Positions 34,340 to 43,877 of a stretch of DNA of 64,000 nt are shown here, one piece after another. The notes under the pieces were generated by a model, which ran no database searches, had not been told where the DNA came from, and saw nothing but the letters and a program-made list of their open reading frames with translations. Source of the DNA: Halobellus rufus (GTDB lineage: Archaea; Halobacteriota; Halobacteria; Halobacteriales; Haloferacaceae); contig NZ_BBJO01000001.1 of NCBI RefSeq assembly GCF_000739575.1, positions 1 to 64,000 of the forward strand, read 5' to 3'. A program made the position numbers and the translations under genes. Each line of letters starts with the position of its first letter. The first letter of the stretch is position 1.

Positions 34340-35720
34340 CCTCGGGGTCAAGCCCCGAGGCTTGTCAGAGGACTCCCGCTCTAACTGCGTAGTGCAGTAG
34401 GTCGGAATCGACCGTTCGCGTTCAACGTCCCTGACTTCAGAGCCAGTTGACTTGTGGCTCGTCCAGCACCAGACTTGAGCCAGTGCTGGACAAGACGCCA
34501 CCCGATATTCCGGGCGGCATTATAATCACTGTGCAACCGCTTTCCCCACTTCAGACACTCAAACTCATCACCGTCACGGTTGTCTTCGTGCGTGAATCCA
34601 CACTCACCGTGACTACACCGTTGACTCGTGTATGCCGGATTCACGTCATTTACGTCGATGCCGTATTCTTCGGCTTTGTATTCGACGTGACGTTGCAGTT
34701 CCTTGAACGCCCACTGCTGGAACTTCGAGGCGTTCGAGATGCGTTTGCGGATGTGTTTCAGGTTCTCGAACGCAATCGCGGTGCAGTCGTTCTCCACGGC
34801 TTCCCGAACGATTGCTTTGGAGATGCGGTGAAGATAGTCGGCGCTCCACCGAGCGAACCGTGACCCGATGCTGTTGATGGTGAGGTGTGCCGAGCGAGTG
34901 CCTGTCTGTTGTAGGTTGCCGCGCCGACGTTCGTATTCGTCGCGGCGGTGGTTGAGGTAATCTGCATTGCCGATGAACGCTCCCGTACTGGTGACGGCCA
35001 CGTATCCGCCCACGTTCAAGTCCACACCGAGAACCACTCCGTTCTCGGTTTCTTCGTCGCAAGAAGGTTCAACGTCTTTCTTCACGGCGACGTGAAGGTA
35101 GTACGTGCCATCGCGTTTGTGAAGCGTTGCTTCGGCTTTCTCCAACTCGTCCGTCCAGTAGTCCTCGAACGATGTGCCGTCTTCGTTGACTGGCGTGACG
35201 TATTCGGCGGTCACGCGCTTGTCTGTGGTAGCAAGGGATACGTGGTCGTCGTTGTATGTGATGGTGCGACCGTTGTACACGACGACCGAGCCTTTGAACT
35301 CGGGTTGCTGGCACGTTCACCATCGAACTTACGGTCTTTGCAATTCGAGAGTGCGGTAGCCGCGAGGTTCCTCGCGCTTTGAACGAGGCTAGATTGCAGG
35401 GAGAGTTCGTCACGAACGTCGGAATACGTCTCGTTGTGGAGCGTGTTCTTCGTGTCCGTGATGTTGTAGGGGTTGTCATCCCATCCGTGGTCTGCGACGT
35501 GTTGCGCCGCTTGTCGGAACTGCTCAAACGTCTCGTCAAGGACTTCATCGCCCTCGTCGGAAACATCGAGTTTGACTTGAATGTTCCGAACAACCTCCAT
35601 ACTTCATTAGCATAGTCAAATATACTTAAAACTACATATTAGATTCGGGAGTCGGCCTTGCTATCGAACGTGGTTTGTGTATTGGGTTGTCGGCTTCCTC
35701 CCCGAGGTCAAGCCTCGGGG
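34340..35720 (-). mobile_element. IS200/IS605-like tnpB-only element with terminal hairpins
   Basis: The tnpB gene is bounded by hairpins of the same family. CCTCGGGG-TCAAG-CCCCGAGG (34340-34360) lies at its 3' side and CCCCGAGG-TCAAG-CCTCGGGG (35700-35720) at its 5' side, the latter followed by TATCCGCCTTGA. It has inserted between the divergent HiPIP and DyP promoters. No tnpA is present. The exact outer ends were not determined. Confidence 0.75.
34381..35600 (-). pseudogene. tnpB: tnpB (RNA-guided nuclease of IS200/IS605 type), frameshifted
   Basis: The 5' part (MEVVRNIQVKLDVSDEGDEV...) and the main part are in different frames. They join near the GGG at 35302-35304, where ASNP|EFKGSVVVYNG would be continuous. 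RuvC residues are present (GVDLNVGG, FENLKHI, HSDYNAA). In the zinc finger the last Cys is Trp: CSHGEC pairs with ECLKWG instead of CxxC-G. The frameshift plus this change suggest an inactive copy. Confidence 0.8.
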
Positions 35721-35840
35721 TATCCGCCTTGAATTTTCGATGAATTGCGATCATGTGGAACGCTGATCTGTAGGTGGAGGTTCGTATGACCATACTATTG
35801 CATCTGCTCATTTGGTAGTTGGTCTTCGACAGAGTCTGTG

Positions 35841-35859
35841 TTCGAGAATCGGACCAGAA
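35841..35859 (+). promoter_or_regulatory. Shared upstream motif TTCGAN-N6-ACCAGAA (copy 3)
   Basis: TTCGAG-AATCGG-ACCAGAA, 33 nt before the DyP start at 35893. It is the exact inverted match of the copy at 34242-34260, and the spacing to the start codon is also equal. Confidence 0.8.
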
Positions 35860-35892
35860 CCCCTATCCAAGACACATTCAAACCATGTCGTG

Positions 35893-37197
35893 ATGACCGA
35901 TGGAAGAGGCATTCCGCGTCGGGCCTTTCTCAAATCAGCGGTGGCGATCGGAGGCACAGCGGCCTTCAGTGCCTGTCTGGGCCGTGAGGAGGTCGATGTC
36001 CCGACTGGACCATCCGACTTGTCGTCGTATCCTCGCCGACAACACGCCTGGAAAAGCGTCCTTCCAACCGACGACGCCGGAAACACAATCGCCCCCCGGC
36101 ACCGCGTTCTCCTCTTTTTAGACTACCTGAACGACGGTGTTCCCGTAGGCAGCGACCAAGAAGCGATGGAGACTGCACTCCAGGGGATCGAACACGCGTA
36201 TGAGCGGAGCGGCAAGGGACTCGTGCTCACCGTGAGCTACTCTCCAGCGTACTTCGACCGGTTTGACGAAGACCTGCCCGAGAGTGTCGCCCTCCCCGCA
36301 CCGAAAGCGCTTGCTCCCTTCGAGGATCCCGAGCTAGACACACCCGACGCCGTCGTTCACCTTGCAAGCAATACGGCACAGGTCGTACTCGGCGCCGAAG
36401 AATCGCTCAAGGGGAACAAATCGACGCTCAACGGTGTCGAACAACCAGACACTGCCCTAACGGACGTCTTCGAGATCGTCGATCGGCGGACGGGCTTCGT
36501 CGGGGACGGCCTCCCCGCAGAGAATGCAGGCGATGCTGAGGGTGTCCCCGCCGACAAGGTCCCGGAGGACGCACCGCTGTTCATGGGATTCAAATCCGGG
36601 TTCAAAAAGAACCAGGCGAGCGAGGATCGCGTCACGATCCAGTCGGGACCGTTCGCGGGCGGGACGACCCAGCACATCTCCAAGCTCCAGCTCAACCTCA
36701 ATCAGTGGTACAATCAGGACGACCGCTGGCAGCGCGAGGCGAAGATGTTCTGTCCGTACCACGCCGAAAACGATGTTATTGAAGGCACTGGAGACAATCT
36801 CGGAACGAGCAGCAAGATCGACGATTGCAAGCCAGTAGACGAGACGGCCCGCGAGATGGGCGTCGTCGGCCATTCGCAGAAATCCGCAGCCGCCCGGGAG
36901 AACGACACCCCGATCATTCTCCGTCGGGACTTCAATTCGACAGACGGTGGGCAAGCTGGCCTCCATTTCCTCGCACTCCAGCGCGGTATCGGTGACTTCG
37001 AAAAGACACGGAAGGCGATGAACGGGACCGATGTCTCCAAACAGTCAGCCGTCGGCCAGCGCAACAACAACGGCATCCTACAGTACATCCGGACGGAACG
37101 TCGCGGCAACTACCTCGTGCCCCCGCGGTCTTTACGCGCGCTTCCGCCTGCACAACCAGCGACCAACGCACAGGAGGTGACGGATGCGTCGTCGTGA
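35893..37197 (+). CDS. Tat-exported DyP-type peroxidase-like protein
   Basis: 434 residues from ATG 35893. Tat motif PRRAFLKSA and FSAC lipobox-like site. The C-terminal half has GFKSGFKKNQ, FCPYHA, VVGHSQKSA and PIILRRDFNSTDGGQAGLHFLALQ, the order of the DyP/EfeB heme domain, in which the GHS histidine would be the heme ligand. In EfeUOB systems such a protein serves iron uptake. It overlaps the P19-like gene by 14 nt and heads an operon with P19-like and CtaA-like genes. The assignment is remote. Confidence 0.65.
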   Translation: MTDGRGIPRRAFLKSAVAIGGTAAFSACLGREEVDVPTGPSDLSSYPRRQHAWKSVLPTDDAGNTIAPRHRVLLFLDYLNDGVPVGSDQEAMETALQGIEHAYERSGKGLVLTVSYSPAYFDRFDEDLPESVALPAPKALAPFEDPELDTPDAVVHLASNTAQVVLGAEESLKGNKSTLNGVEQPDTALTDVFEIVDRRTGFVGDGLPAENAGDAEGVPADKVPEDAPLFMGFKSGFKKNQASEDRVTIQSGPFAGGTTQHISKLQLNLNQWYNQDDRWQREAKMFCPYHAENDVIEGTGDNLGTSSKIDDCKPVDETAREMGVVGHSQKSAAARENDTPIILRRDFNSTDGGQAGLHFLALQRGIGDFEKTRKAMNGTDVSKQSAVGQRNNNGILQYIRTERRGNYLVPPRSLRALPPAQPATNAQEVTDASS

Positions 37198-38245
37198 CGT
37201 GCTCCGGGTTGCCGGAAGCACCTCGATCGTCGGACTCGCTGGTTGTACCAACTTATTCGAGACACGCTCAGCTTCTGAACCACCCCTCGCCGAGAACCGA
37301 CCGGATGCGGTCTACTTTCCGACCCACGTTGAGGGGATGAAGATGCCCGGGATGAACGAACAGGGTGGGTACAAGTGTGCGCTCACGTACTCGTTTCCGC
37401 ATCGGTTCTGGCTGATGAAGCCGAGTGGAATAACGAAAGTCGACATCCAGTCGGCGGATTCCGTTCATATGATGCCGATTGTCTGGGACGCACAGACGAG
37501 GATTATCCCGCCTGACATCAATCCGCAACTCACGATCACGCAGGATGGCGAGTCGGTCGATCAGTTCGCGCCGTGGCCGATGCTCTCCCAGCCGATGGGC
37601 TTTCACTTCGGCGACAACGCTCAACTCAATGGGAACGGCACGTATACCGTCGACGTTAGCATCGGGGGCCCATCGACACGACGTACGGGGTCGCTGGCCG
37701 AGAATCAGGGGGACGCCTCGTTCACGTTCGAGTTCGAATTCAACCAATCGACACTCGACGAGATCTCGGTTACGGACCTCTCCGAAGACAAACAAGGTAC
37801 GAAGGGTGCAGTCGACGTGATGGACATGGAGATGTTGCCGAGTTCGCAGGTGCCGAAACCGGACGCGCTTCCCGGTGACGTCCGGGGGACGGCAACGAGT
37901 GGAGATGCGAAATTCGTGGTCACGGTGCTCGAGGACGCATCGAGATTTGGCGGCACCCAAGACCAGGTCTATCTCGCAGTCTCGCCACGTACGCCCTATA
38001 ACCGGATTATGCTCCCGATGATGTCGCTCTCGGGCACGCTCACGCGGGGTGGATCCTCAGTCTTCGACGGGATTCTGCAGGCGACGATAGACCCCGAGTT
38101 GCGCTATCACTACGGAGCGACGGTCTCGGACGTCCAGTCGGGGGACGAGTTGACGATTACTGTCGATTCGCCACCACAGACGGCTCGCCACGAGGGATAC
38201 GAGACAGCGTTCGTCGATATGCCCTCGATGACCCTAACACTATAA
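37184..38245 (+). CDS. P19/Tp34-like metal-binding lipoprotein (copy 1)
   Basis: 353 residues. RRRDVLRVAG and lipobox LAGC at residue 20 show lipoprotein export. The N-terminal domain, DAVYFPTHVEGMKMPGM...LTYSFPHRFW, with VHMMPIVWD and QPMGFHFGDN, resembles P19/Tp34 periplasmic proteins that bind Cu and Fe through Met and His for FTR1-type iron uptake. A second beta domain (VAVSPRTPYNRIMLP) forms the C-terminus. Translationally coupled to the DyP-like gene. Paralogous to 40964-42031. Confidence 0.68.
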   Translation: MRRRDVLRVAGSTSIVGLAGCTNLFETRSASEPPLAENRPDAVYFPTHVEGMKMPGMNEQGGYKCALTYSFPHRFWLMKPSGITKVDIQSADSVHMMPIVWDAQTRIIPPDINPQLTITQDGESVDQFAPWPMLSQPMGFHFGDNAQLNGNGTYTVDVSIGGPSTRRTGSLAENQGDASFTFEFEFNQSTLDEISVTDLSEDKQGTKGAVDVMDMEMLPSSQVPKPDALPGDVRGTATSGDAKFVVTVLEDASRFGGTQDQVYLAVSPRTPYNRIMLPMMSLSGTLTRGGSSVFDGILQATIDPELRYHYGATVSDVQSGDELTITVDSPPQTARHEGYETAFVDMPSMTLTL

Positions 38246-38260
38246 CATCGGAGAGACACC

Positions 38261-38791
38261 ATGCCTGACACTCAACGCACGGTATCAACGGGTAAGCAGA
38301 TTCTGTCCAAGCAGCCGTCAACTCGTCTTGGATACAGACATTTAGCCGCGGTGACGCTGGTCGGAACATACGTGGTGATGCTTCTCGGTGCGTACACGAG
38401 TGCAATCGGTGCGGGGCTCTCATGTCCGGACTGGCCGACGTGTTACGGAACCTGGGTCCCGTTTCTCCAGCCCGATATCGTTGCCAATTCTCCGTATTCA
38501 GCCCTTCAGATCTTCGCTGAATGGGCGCATCGAGGGCTCGCGATGATCGTCGGCTTTCTGATCCTCGGGACGGCGATTGCCGCATGGCGTACCCACCGTG
38601 ACTCCCCGCTCGTGGTGTGGTCGGCGACGCTCGCTATAGTACTCCTCCCGATACAGGTCCTCCTTGGCGGGCTGACTGTGACCCGAGATCTCCAACCGTT
38701 CATTGTGACGACGCATCTCGGGGTCGCAACCTTGATCCTACTCGGTCTTACGATAACAACGGTCGTGGCGTGGATACGGGCTCAAAACTGA
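38261..38791 (+). CDS. Half-size CtaA/COX15-like membrane protein
   Basis: 176 residues, four TMs. LSCPDWPTCYG after TM1, FAEWAHRG in TM2 and VTTHLG in TM4 match one half of heme A synthase, with His residues as heme ligands and a CPxxPxC cysteine pair. Full enzymes have eight TMs, so it must dimerise or act in a related heme step. It lies 15 nt after the P19-like gene. Confidence 0.78.
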   Translation: MPDTQRTVSTGKQILSKQPSTRLGYRHLAAVTLVGTYVVMLLGAYTSAIGAGLSCPDWPTCYGTWVPFLQPDIVANSPYSALQIFAEWAHRGLAMIVGFLILGTAIAAWRTHRDSPLVVWSATLAIVLLPIQVLLGGLTVTRDLQPFIVTTHLGVATLILLGLTITTVVAWIRAQN

Positions 38792-38908
38792 CTACACTAC
38801 GATGGGCCGCGGAGAGCCCGTTCCCCATACGTTGACTTCGAATCCACGAACCATCGAAATCGCGCAGGCTTTTATAGTGTCCCTCCAATACTCGCCCGAT
38901 TTGAGCTA

Positions 38909-40288
38909 ATGTGGGCGAAAAGGAGGGTTCTGACCATCATCCTTTCAACGCTTGGAGTTGCAAGTCTCGCCCAACCCACGGCTGCCCACGTCGGCGGGCT
39001 CAGCGGGACAACGACGTCTGCATCCGTCCCGACATGGCTGACGATTCTCACCGGTGGTGTGATTGTCGGTGCCTCGTTTATGTTCACGAGTCTGATGACC
39101 GACCATACCGCGATTCGTGCCATCAACGAGTGGCGTATAGTCGTTCCGACGCCCAACGCCGTTCGTACAGCCATTCGCTATGCAGTCCAAGGAACCAGTA
39201 TCGGCGTGTTGCTGGTAATTCTCGTGACCGGGTTCACAGGGCCACAAACACCAACCTCGAACTTCGCGATTCTCGTCGTCTGGGCGGGGTGGTGGGCCGG
39301 GTATACAATGACCGTGTACCTGTTCGGAAACACGTGGCCGCTGTTCAATCCGTGGCGTGCGATCGCGGAGCTCCTCCCCAGCAGTCGACATCGGACGTAT
39401 CCCGAGTGGCTGGGAGCGTGGCCGAGCGTCGCTGCACTCCTTGCCCTCGTCTGGCTCGAGGTCATCAATCCTGTCGCACAAGATTCACAACTGCTCGCGC
39501 TCTTGATTATCGGCTATTCGGTATTCACACTTGGAGGAGCTTGGCTGTACGGAACGGAGACGTGGTTCGGAAACGTCGATCCAATATCGAGAGTGTTCCG
39601 GTGCTACGGACTGTTGGCCCCGTTCCAGCGAACCGAGTCGGGGTTCGAATTCAAATTGCCCAGCGCCGCTCTGGCAGAGCGTCAGGTTTCCGAACGCGTC
39701 GACGAAACCGCGTTCATTATCGCGCTCCTCTGGGTGACCACCTATGATGGATTCGTTTCGACACCACTCTGGACAGACGTTGCACGCCCAATTGTTGGTG
39801 TTGGCATCCCGCCATTACTCCTGTACTCCCTGACGATCATTGCTGGGTTCGGGTTCTTCTACATTTACCGATTCGCAGCTCATCAAGTCCGCCAGACAGG
39901 CCGAACATACGTCACTCCAGAGTTCATCGAGGGATGGTTCGCACCGTCGCTGCTTCCAATCGCGGCCGGTTACCACATTGCTCATTTCCTCGGCTACTTC
40001 CTCACGCTCACACCGGCACTTCTGACGATCCTCAGCCAACCGTTCTCCCCGCCAGTGAACGTTCAGGTCTTGGTACTTCCCGGCTGGTTCCCGATCCTTC
40101 AACTCCTATTCGTTCTCCTCGGCCATCTAGTCGCCGTCTGGGTCGCCCACGCGCTGGCCTTCGAACTGTTCCCCGGTAAACTCAAACCCATCCGGAGCCA
40201 GTATCCGTTCATCATCGTAATGATTTTCTACACGATGACGAGCATGTGGGTTGTCACCCAACCGTTCACCCCCCCACCATACGTATGA
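38909..40288 (+). CDS. Polytopic membrane protein (paralogue B of three)
   Basis: 459 residues, about 11-12 TMs. Features are FGNTWPLFNPWRAI, YPEWLGAWPSVAALLALVWLEV, NVDPISRVFRCYGLLAP, GYHIAHFLGYF and MTSMWVVTQP. The YHxAH pair in a membrane segment may hold metal or heme. TTTATAG at 38870-38876 is a plausible TATA box 33 nt before the start. It overlaps the zinc-finger/TM gene by 4 nt. Function unknown. Confidence 0.72.
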   Translation: MWAKRRVLTIILSTLGVASLAQPTAAHVGGLSGTTTSASVPTWLTILTGGVIVGASFMFTSLMTDHTAIRAINEWRIVVPTPNAVRTAIRYAVQGTSIGVLLVILVTGFTGPQTPTSNFAILVVWAGWWAGYTMTVYLFGNTWPLFNPWRAIAELLPSSRHRTYPEWLGAWPSVAALLALVWLEVINPVAQDSQLLALLIIGYSVFTLGGAWLYGTETWFGNVDPISRVFRCYGLLAPFQRTESGFEFKLPSAALAERQVSERVDETAFIIALLWVTTYDGFVSTPLWTDVARPIVGVGIPPLLLYSLTIIAGFGFFYIYRFAAHQVRQTGRTYVTPEFIEGWFAPSLLPIAAGYHIAHFLGYFLTLTPALLTILSQPFSPPVNVQVLVLPGWFPILQLLFVLLGHLVAVWVAHALAFELFPGKLKPIRSQYPFIIVMIFYTMTSMWVVTQPFTPPPYV

Positions 40289-40566
40289 CTTCCGGTGTCC
40301 TCACCCCAGAGACTGCAGTACTCGATGATGAACCGCCAGAAGCCCGGTGTCAGTACTGTCATCGCCCGTTCGATACTGGCCGTTCGTGTGCGCTCCATAT
40401 CGGTGAGGTTCACTCGAATGAGTGGACCGAAGACGAGCAACTCGCGTACGAAGACGCAGTGGCGGCTGAGGAGGACGAACTCTGGATGTACCACATGAAA
40501 ATCGTCGTTGGTCTTGGCGTGACGTATGCGATAATTGTGCTCATCTATATGATTGTCCTCGGATAG
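40285..40566 (+). CDS. C2H2 zinc finger plus TM protein (copy 1)
   Basis: 93 residues. CQYC, 12 residues, H, 4 residues, H is a canonical C2H2 finger. One C-terminal TM follows (VVGLGVTYAIIVLIYMIVLG). The finger lies on one side of the membrane, probably inside. The ATGA overlap with paralogue B suggests a complex. A second copy pairs with paralogue C at 43611. Confidence 0.75.
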   Translation: MTSGVLTPETAVLDDEPPEARCQYCHRPFDTGRSCALHIGEVHSNEWTEDEQLAYEDAVAAEEDELWMYHMKIVVGLGVTYAIIVLIYMIVLG

Positions 40567-40754
40567 CGATCTACTACCGTCGGCTCTGAAAGTCATGCTA
40601 CACTCGATCGCGCATCGTTGTGCGATTCGACGCGCACACAGTTTCAAAGCAACTATAGAAGTCAGAACGACAATTCTGAGAGTCCACAGAACGCTACTCG
40701 AGACGCGGCTTTCGAAAGGAACACTCATTTGGCGCTCCCATCTAAGCTCTGGAT

Positions 40755-40841
40755 ATGGAGGATAAGAATCTCATGCTGGTAGCACTGCTTGGAATCGTTT
40801 CATTATTGGTTCTGATCGGCTTTGTTATCCGATTAACGTAG
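40755..40841 (+). CDS. Possible 28-residue single-TM peptide
   Basis: ATG 40755 starts MEDKNLMLVALLGIVSLLVL... to a TAG at 40839-40841: a short charged head and one TM. Small TM peptides occur near respiratory genes, but no homology can be shown. Confidence 0.35.
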   Translation: MEDKNLMLVALLGIVSLLVLIGFVIRLT

Positions 40842-40913
40842 GGTCTATCTTGTGTTGAAGGGTCGAAGAACCGCTGTTCAGTCAATCACCCGAAGGGGGC
40901 AGTGACTGGGTGA

Positions 40914-40932
40914 TTCGAGCACTGAACCAGAA
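40914..40932 (+). promoter_or_regulatory. Shared upstream motif TTCGAN-N6-ACCAGAA (copy 4)
   Basis: TTCGAG-CACTGA-ACCAGAA, 31 nt before the P19-like start at 40964. The six central bases differ from copies 2 and 3, so only the two half-sites are conserved. Confidence 0.75.
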
Positions 40933-40963
40933 TTCCTACCTCCGTTGGAAAGAAGAACATCAT

Positions 40964-42031
40964 ATGAAGCGACGCGCCCTCATTACGCGAGGGGCAGGAC
41001 TTGCTGGTGGGGTTGCTCTCACTGGGTGTCTGAGTCGTCTCGGCTTCGAGACGCAATCCGCATGGCGGGACCCCCCTCTCGTTCAGGACCGTCCTGATGC
41101 AGTCTATTATCCGGCAATCGTCGAAGGGATGGGAATGTACGGGGTGACGAAAGCTGGCGACGTCGGATTTGCACTGATGCACTCGTTCCCGCATCGGTTC
41201 TGGAACTTAACGGGGACGAACAAGACGAAGGTCGTCGTTCGATCCAGCGATTCTCTCCATCTCATGGCGAGTGTCTGGGACGTGAAGACGAACACCATCC
41301 TGCCGGTTGATATCTCCGCGGAGATCAGCAACGCCGACGGGCAGGTGACCAGCACCAATTTGTGGCCGATGATCTCGCCGAACATGGGATTTCACTACGG
41401 AGACAACGTCGGGCTGCCCGGTGAGGGACAATACGATGTCACCCTCCGTGTCGGACCGCTTCAGACCAATCGCACAGAGCCACTCGAAGGCCGGTTCACG
41501 GAGGCACAATCGGCGACGATGAGCTTCACCTTCGATACGAGTGAAACGTACAATCTCGAGTACCGACGGTTAGGAGAGAAAGCGGGGACCCGAGGAACCG
41601 TCGACCTGATGGAGATGGAGATGATGCCTGAACCCCTGGCCCCGTCGAAAGACGACCTTCCCGGTCGGCTGATCGGTGACGGCTCCTCTGGTGATGCAAC
41701 TTTCTTCATCACCGTTGTTGAGGGAGAAACCCGCTTTAGTGAGGATGATCGCCCGTACATGATCGTCTCGCCGAGAACACCGTACAATCGTGTCGTTCTC
41801 CCACGGATGACGCTCTCAGTGACCGTAAGACGCGGAGAGAAAACGGTTTTCGAAGGACCGCTTCGGGCTTCGCTCGATCCGGAGATCAGCTGTTATTACG
41901 GGACGTCCATCCCCGAGATCGAGTCCGGCGATAGAGTTACCATCACTGTCCAGACGCCACCCCAGCTCGCACGACACGACGGATACGAGACTGCCTTTAT
42001 CGATATGCCACCGATCGAGTTCACTGTGTGA
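40964..42031 (+). CDS. P19/Tp34-like metal-binding lipoprotein (copy 2)
   Basis: 355 residues from ATG 40964. KRRALITRG and lipobox LTGC at residue 21. DAVYYPAIVEGMGMYG, LMHSFPHRFWNL, LHLMASVWD, SPNMGFHYGDN and the C-terminal IVSPRTPYNRVVLP closely follow copy 1. It is monocistronic, convergent with paralogue C. Met and His residues in the N-terminal domain are the likely metal ligands. Confidence 0.68.
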   Translation: MKRRALITRGAGLAGGVALTGCLSRLGFETQSAWRDPPLVQDRPDAVYYPAIVEGMGMYGVTKAGDVGFALMHSFPHRFWNLTGTNKTKVVVRSSDSLHLMASVWDVKTNTILPVDISAEISNADGQVTSTNLWPMISPNMGFHYGDNVGLPGEGQYDVTLRVGPLQTNRTEPLEGRFTEAQSATMSFTFDTSETYNLEYRRLGEKAGTRGTVDLMEMEMMPEPLAPSKDDLPGRLIGDGSSGDATFFITVVEGETRFSEDDRPYMIVSPRTPYNRVVLPRMTLSVTVRRGEKTVFEGPLRASLDPEISCYYGTSIPEIESGDRVTITVQTPPQLARHDGYETAFIDMPPIEFTV

Positions 42032-42115
42032 TAGATTGGATCTGCCCGAACGTTTGAACTCGTCCATCTCGGTTGGGTAACAGCGAATACACTCGAGGGT
42101 ATATTCCAGCGGCAG

Positions 42116-43627
42116 TCAGGACAGGTATGGTGGGATCGCGCCGGGGAGGGAGATGATCCAGAGGCTGATTACCGTATATCCGATCATCACCGCGATGAAC
42201 GGATACTGACTCCGAATCGCGACGAGTCGGCTGGAGAAGAGATCATACGCGACCGCGTGCGCCGCCCAGATTGCGAGGAGATGCCCGATGAGTACTGACG
42301 CGATACCTAACCCCTCAAACCATGACGGTGGAGACAGAACCAGGGGGTTCGCTGGTGGGGACAGTGGTGAGGTGAGGGCCATCGTCAGTGCCGGGCTGAG
42401 GGAAACAAACAGCCCGGCGTAGTGAGCGAAGTGATATCCTGCTGCAATTGCCAGGAGTGGTGGAGCAAACTGAAACGCGATCGTCCGAGCGGTGATATAG
42501 GTGCCAGTCCCGCGTCGTGAGAGGCGGCCCGCATACCAGTATGCTCCTAGGAAGACGGCATACCCGCAGACGAACAGTATCGTGTACACGAGGACTGCGC
42601 GAACCTCCACGTTCGCGACCATGGCGGGGATAAAGCTGACGAGCGTCTCGACGGTCGTTACACCGGCACTCGTGGTGATGAAGCCGCTGTACGTTAGTTC
42701 CCAGATCAGCGCGATAATGAACGCGACGTCAGAGACATCGGTAACCACGTCCGAACTCCGAAGGTCACTTCCCGGTAGCTTCACCTGGATCTCGTCGTTC
42801 TCTCGTTGGAGGGGTGCAACAGCACCGTACAGCCGGAAGAGGACAGAGAGCGGATCTGCGTTATCAAACCACGATTCTGGGCCGAACAGGAGAGCGCCGG
42901 TAATCGTTATCGTCGAATAGATCAGGATTACCATCACGAGGACAGTCGGAACAGTACTGATGGGGAAAATAACCTCGACCCAGACGAGCACCAATAGCCC
43001 TCCAACGGCTGGCCAGCGTTGCAACGAATCTGGATACTCGCGGTAGCCGGAGGGAAGAATGGCAGCGATGGTCCGCCATGGATTGAGTACTGGCCAGACG
43101 TTCCCAACAAAATAGGTCACGATCGGGAGGCCGGCGCGAACCCCGGCGAACGTGAGCAAGATTGTGAGGCTCGCCGTTGGGAGCTGGGGTCCAGCAAACC
43201 CGAGAAATACCGACAGCACGAGAGCAGCGACTCCAAGACCGTGGCCGATCCAAACAAGAGGATCCCACCACCGTTCAATCGACGGAAGTGTCCGCGACCA
43301 GCTGTGTAGATAGCGGATGAACGCGCGATCGGTAACGAAACTCGCGAGGAGTGCGGATGCCCCAATTGTGGCACCTCCCGTCGCAAGATAGAGCCACTGC
43401 GGGACTGCCAGTGTGTCTCGTGATTGCTTCGAGAGCGTAAGTCCGTTCCCTGCCGCGACGGTATCCACGACGAACATCAACAGCGCGACCCACATGAGAA
43501 ACTGCACGCCGACTCTGAATCGAGGTACCGATAGAACAGTTCTCAGTATGGTCGATAGAGACCATCCCTTCGACTCCTTCTTAGCACAGCCAGTTACGTC
43601 CATATCTGGATCACGCGAAGATGGCAT
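42116..43627 (-). CDS. Polytopic membrane protein (paralogue C of three)
   Basis: 503 residues, about 12-13 TMs. VGNVWPVLNPWRTIAAIL, YPDSLQRWPAVGGLLVLVWVEV, NADPLSVLFRLYGAVAPLQ, GYHFAHYAGLF and VISLWIISLP give the family pattern. It overlaps the preceding zinc-finger/TM gene by 17 nt. A shorter start MDVTGC is possible 24 nt in. Function unknown. Confidence 0.72.
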   Translation of the reverse strand: MPSSRDPDMDVTGCAKKESKGWSLSTILRTVLSVPRFRVGVQFLMWVALLMFVVDTVAAGNGLTLSKQSRDTLAVPQWLYLATGGATIGASALLASFVTDRAFIRYLHSWSRTLPSIERWWDPLVWIGHGLGVAALVLSVFLGFAGPQLPTASLTILLTFAGVRAGLPIVTYFVGNVWPVLNPWRTIAAILPSGYREYPDSLQRWPAVGGLLVLVWVEVIFPISTVPTVLVMVILIYSTITITGALLFGPESWFDNADPLSVLFRLYGAVAPLQRENDEIQVKLPGSDLRSSDVVTDVSDVAFIIALIWELTYSGFITTSAGVTTVETLVSFIPAMVANVEVRAVLVYTILFVCGYAVFLGAYWYAGRLSRRGTGTYITARTIAFQFAPPLLAIAAGYHFAHYAGLFVSLSPALTMALTSPLSPPANPLVLSPPSWFEGLGIASVLIGHLLAIWAAHAVAYDLFSSRLVAIRSQYPFIAVMIGYTVISLWIISLPGAIPPYLS

Positions 43628-43877
43628 AGAGGATTAATAATCCGAAGTATAACAGAACCAATACTGCGAGTGCTTTCAAGCGGAGCGTTCGGAGGTCCGC
43701 CTCCTCTTCGGTTACTGCGGACTCAAACGCCTCTTGCTCTGAATCGTCAAGCTGGCTAGGATGTTCTATCCCCTTGTGGAGCACGAGACGCTCGCTGGTT
43801 GGAAACGGATGCCCGCAATGCTCACAAGTGCCAGCGGGTGTTTCTTCCATCGGTATCGTAGTCCGTATTTGCGACAT
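43611..43877 (-). CDS. C2H2 zinc finger plus TM protein (copy 2)
   Basis: 88 residues from ATG 43877; ATG 43850 (MEETPAGTC) is an alternative. CEHC, 12 residues, H, 4 residues, H, then a TM (LAVLVLLYFGLLILYAIF). Paralogue of 40285-40566, here placed before rather than after its polytopic partner. The shared upstream motif lies 49 nt upstream. Confidence 0.72.
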   Translation of the reverse strand: MSQIRTTIPMEETPAGTCEHCGHPFPTSERLVLHKGIEHPSQLDDSEQEAFESAVTEEEADLRTLRLKALAVLVLLYFGLLILYAIFA

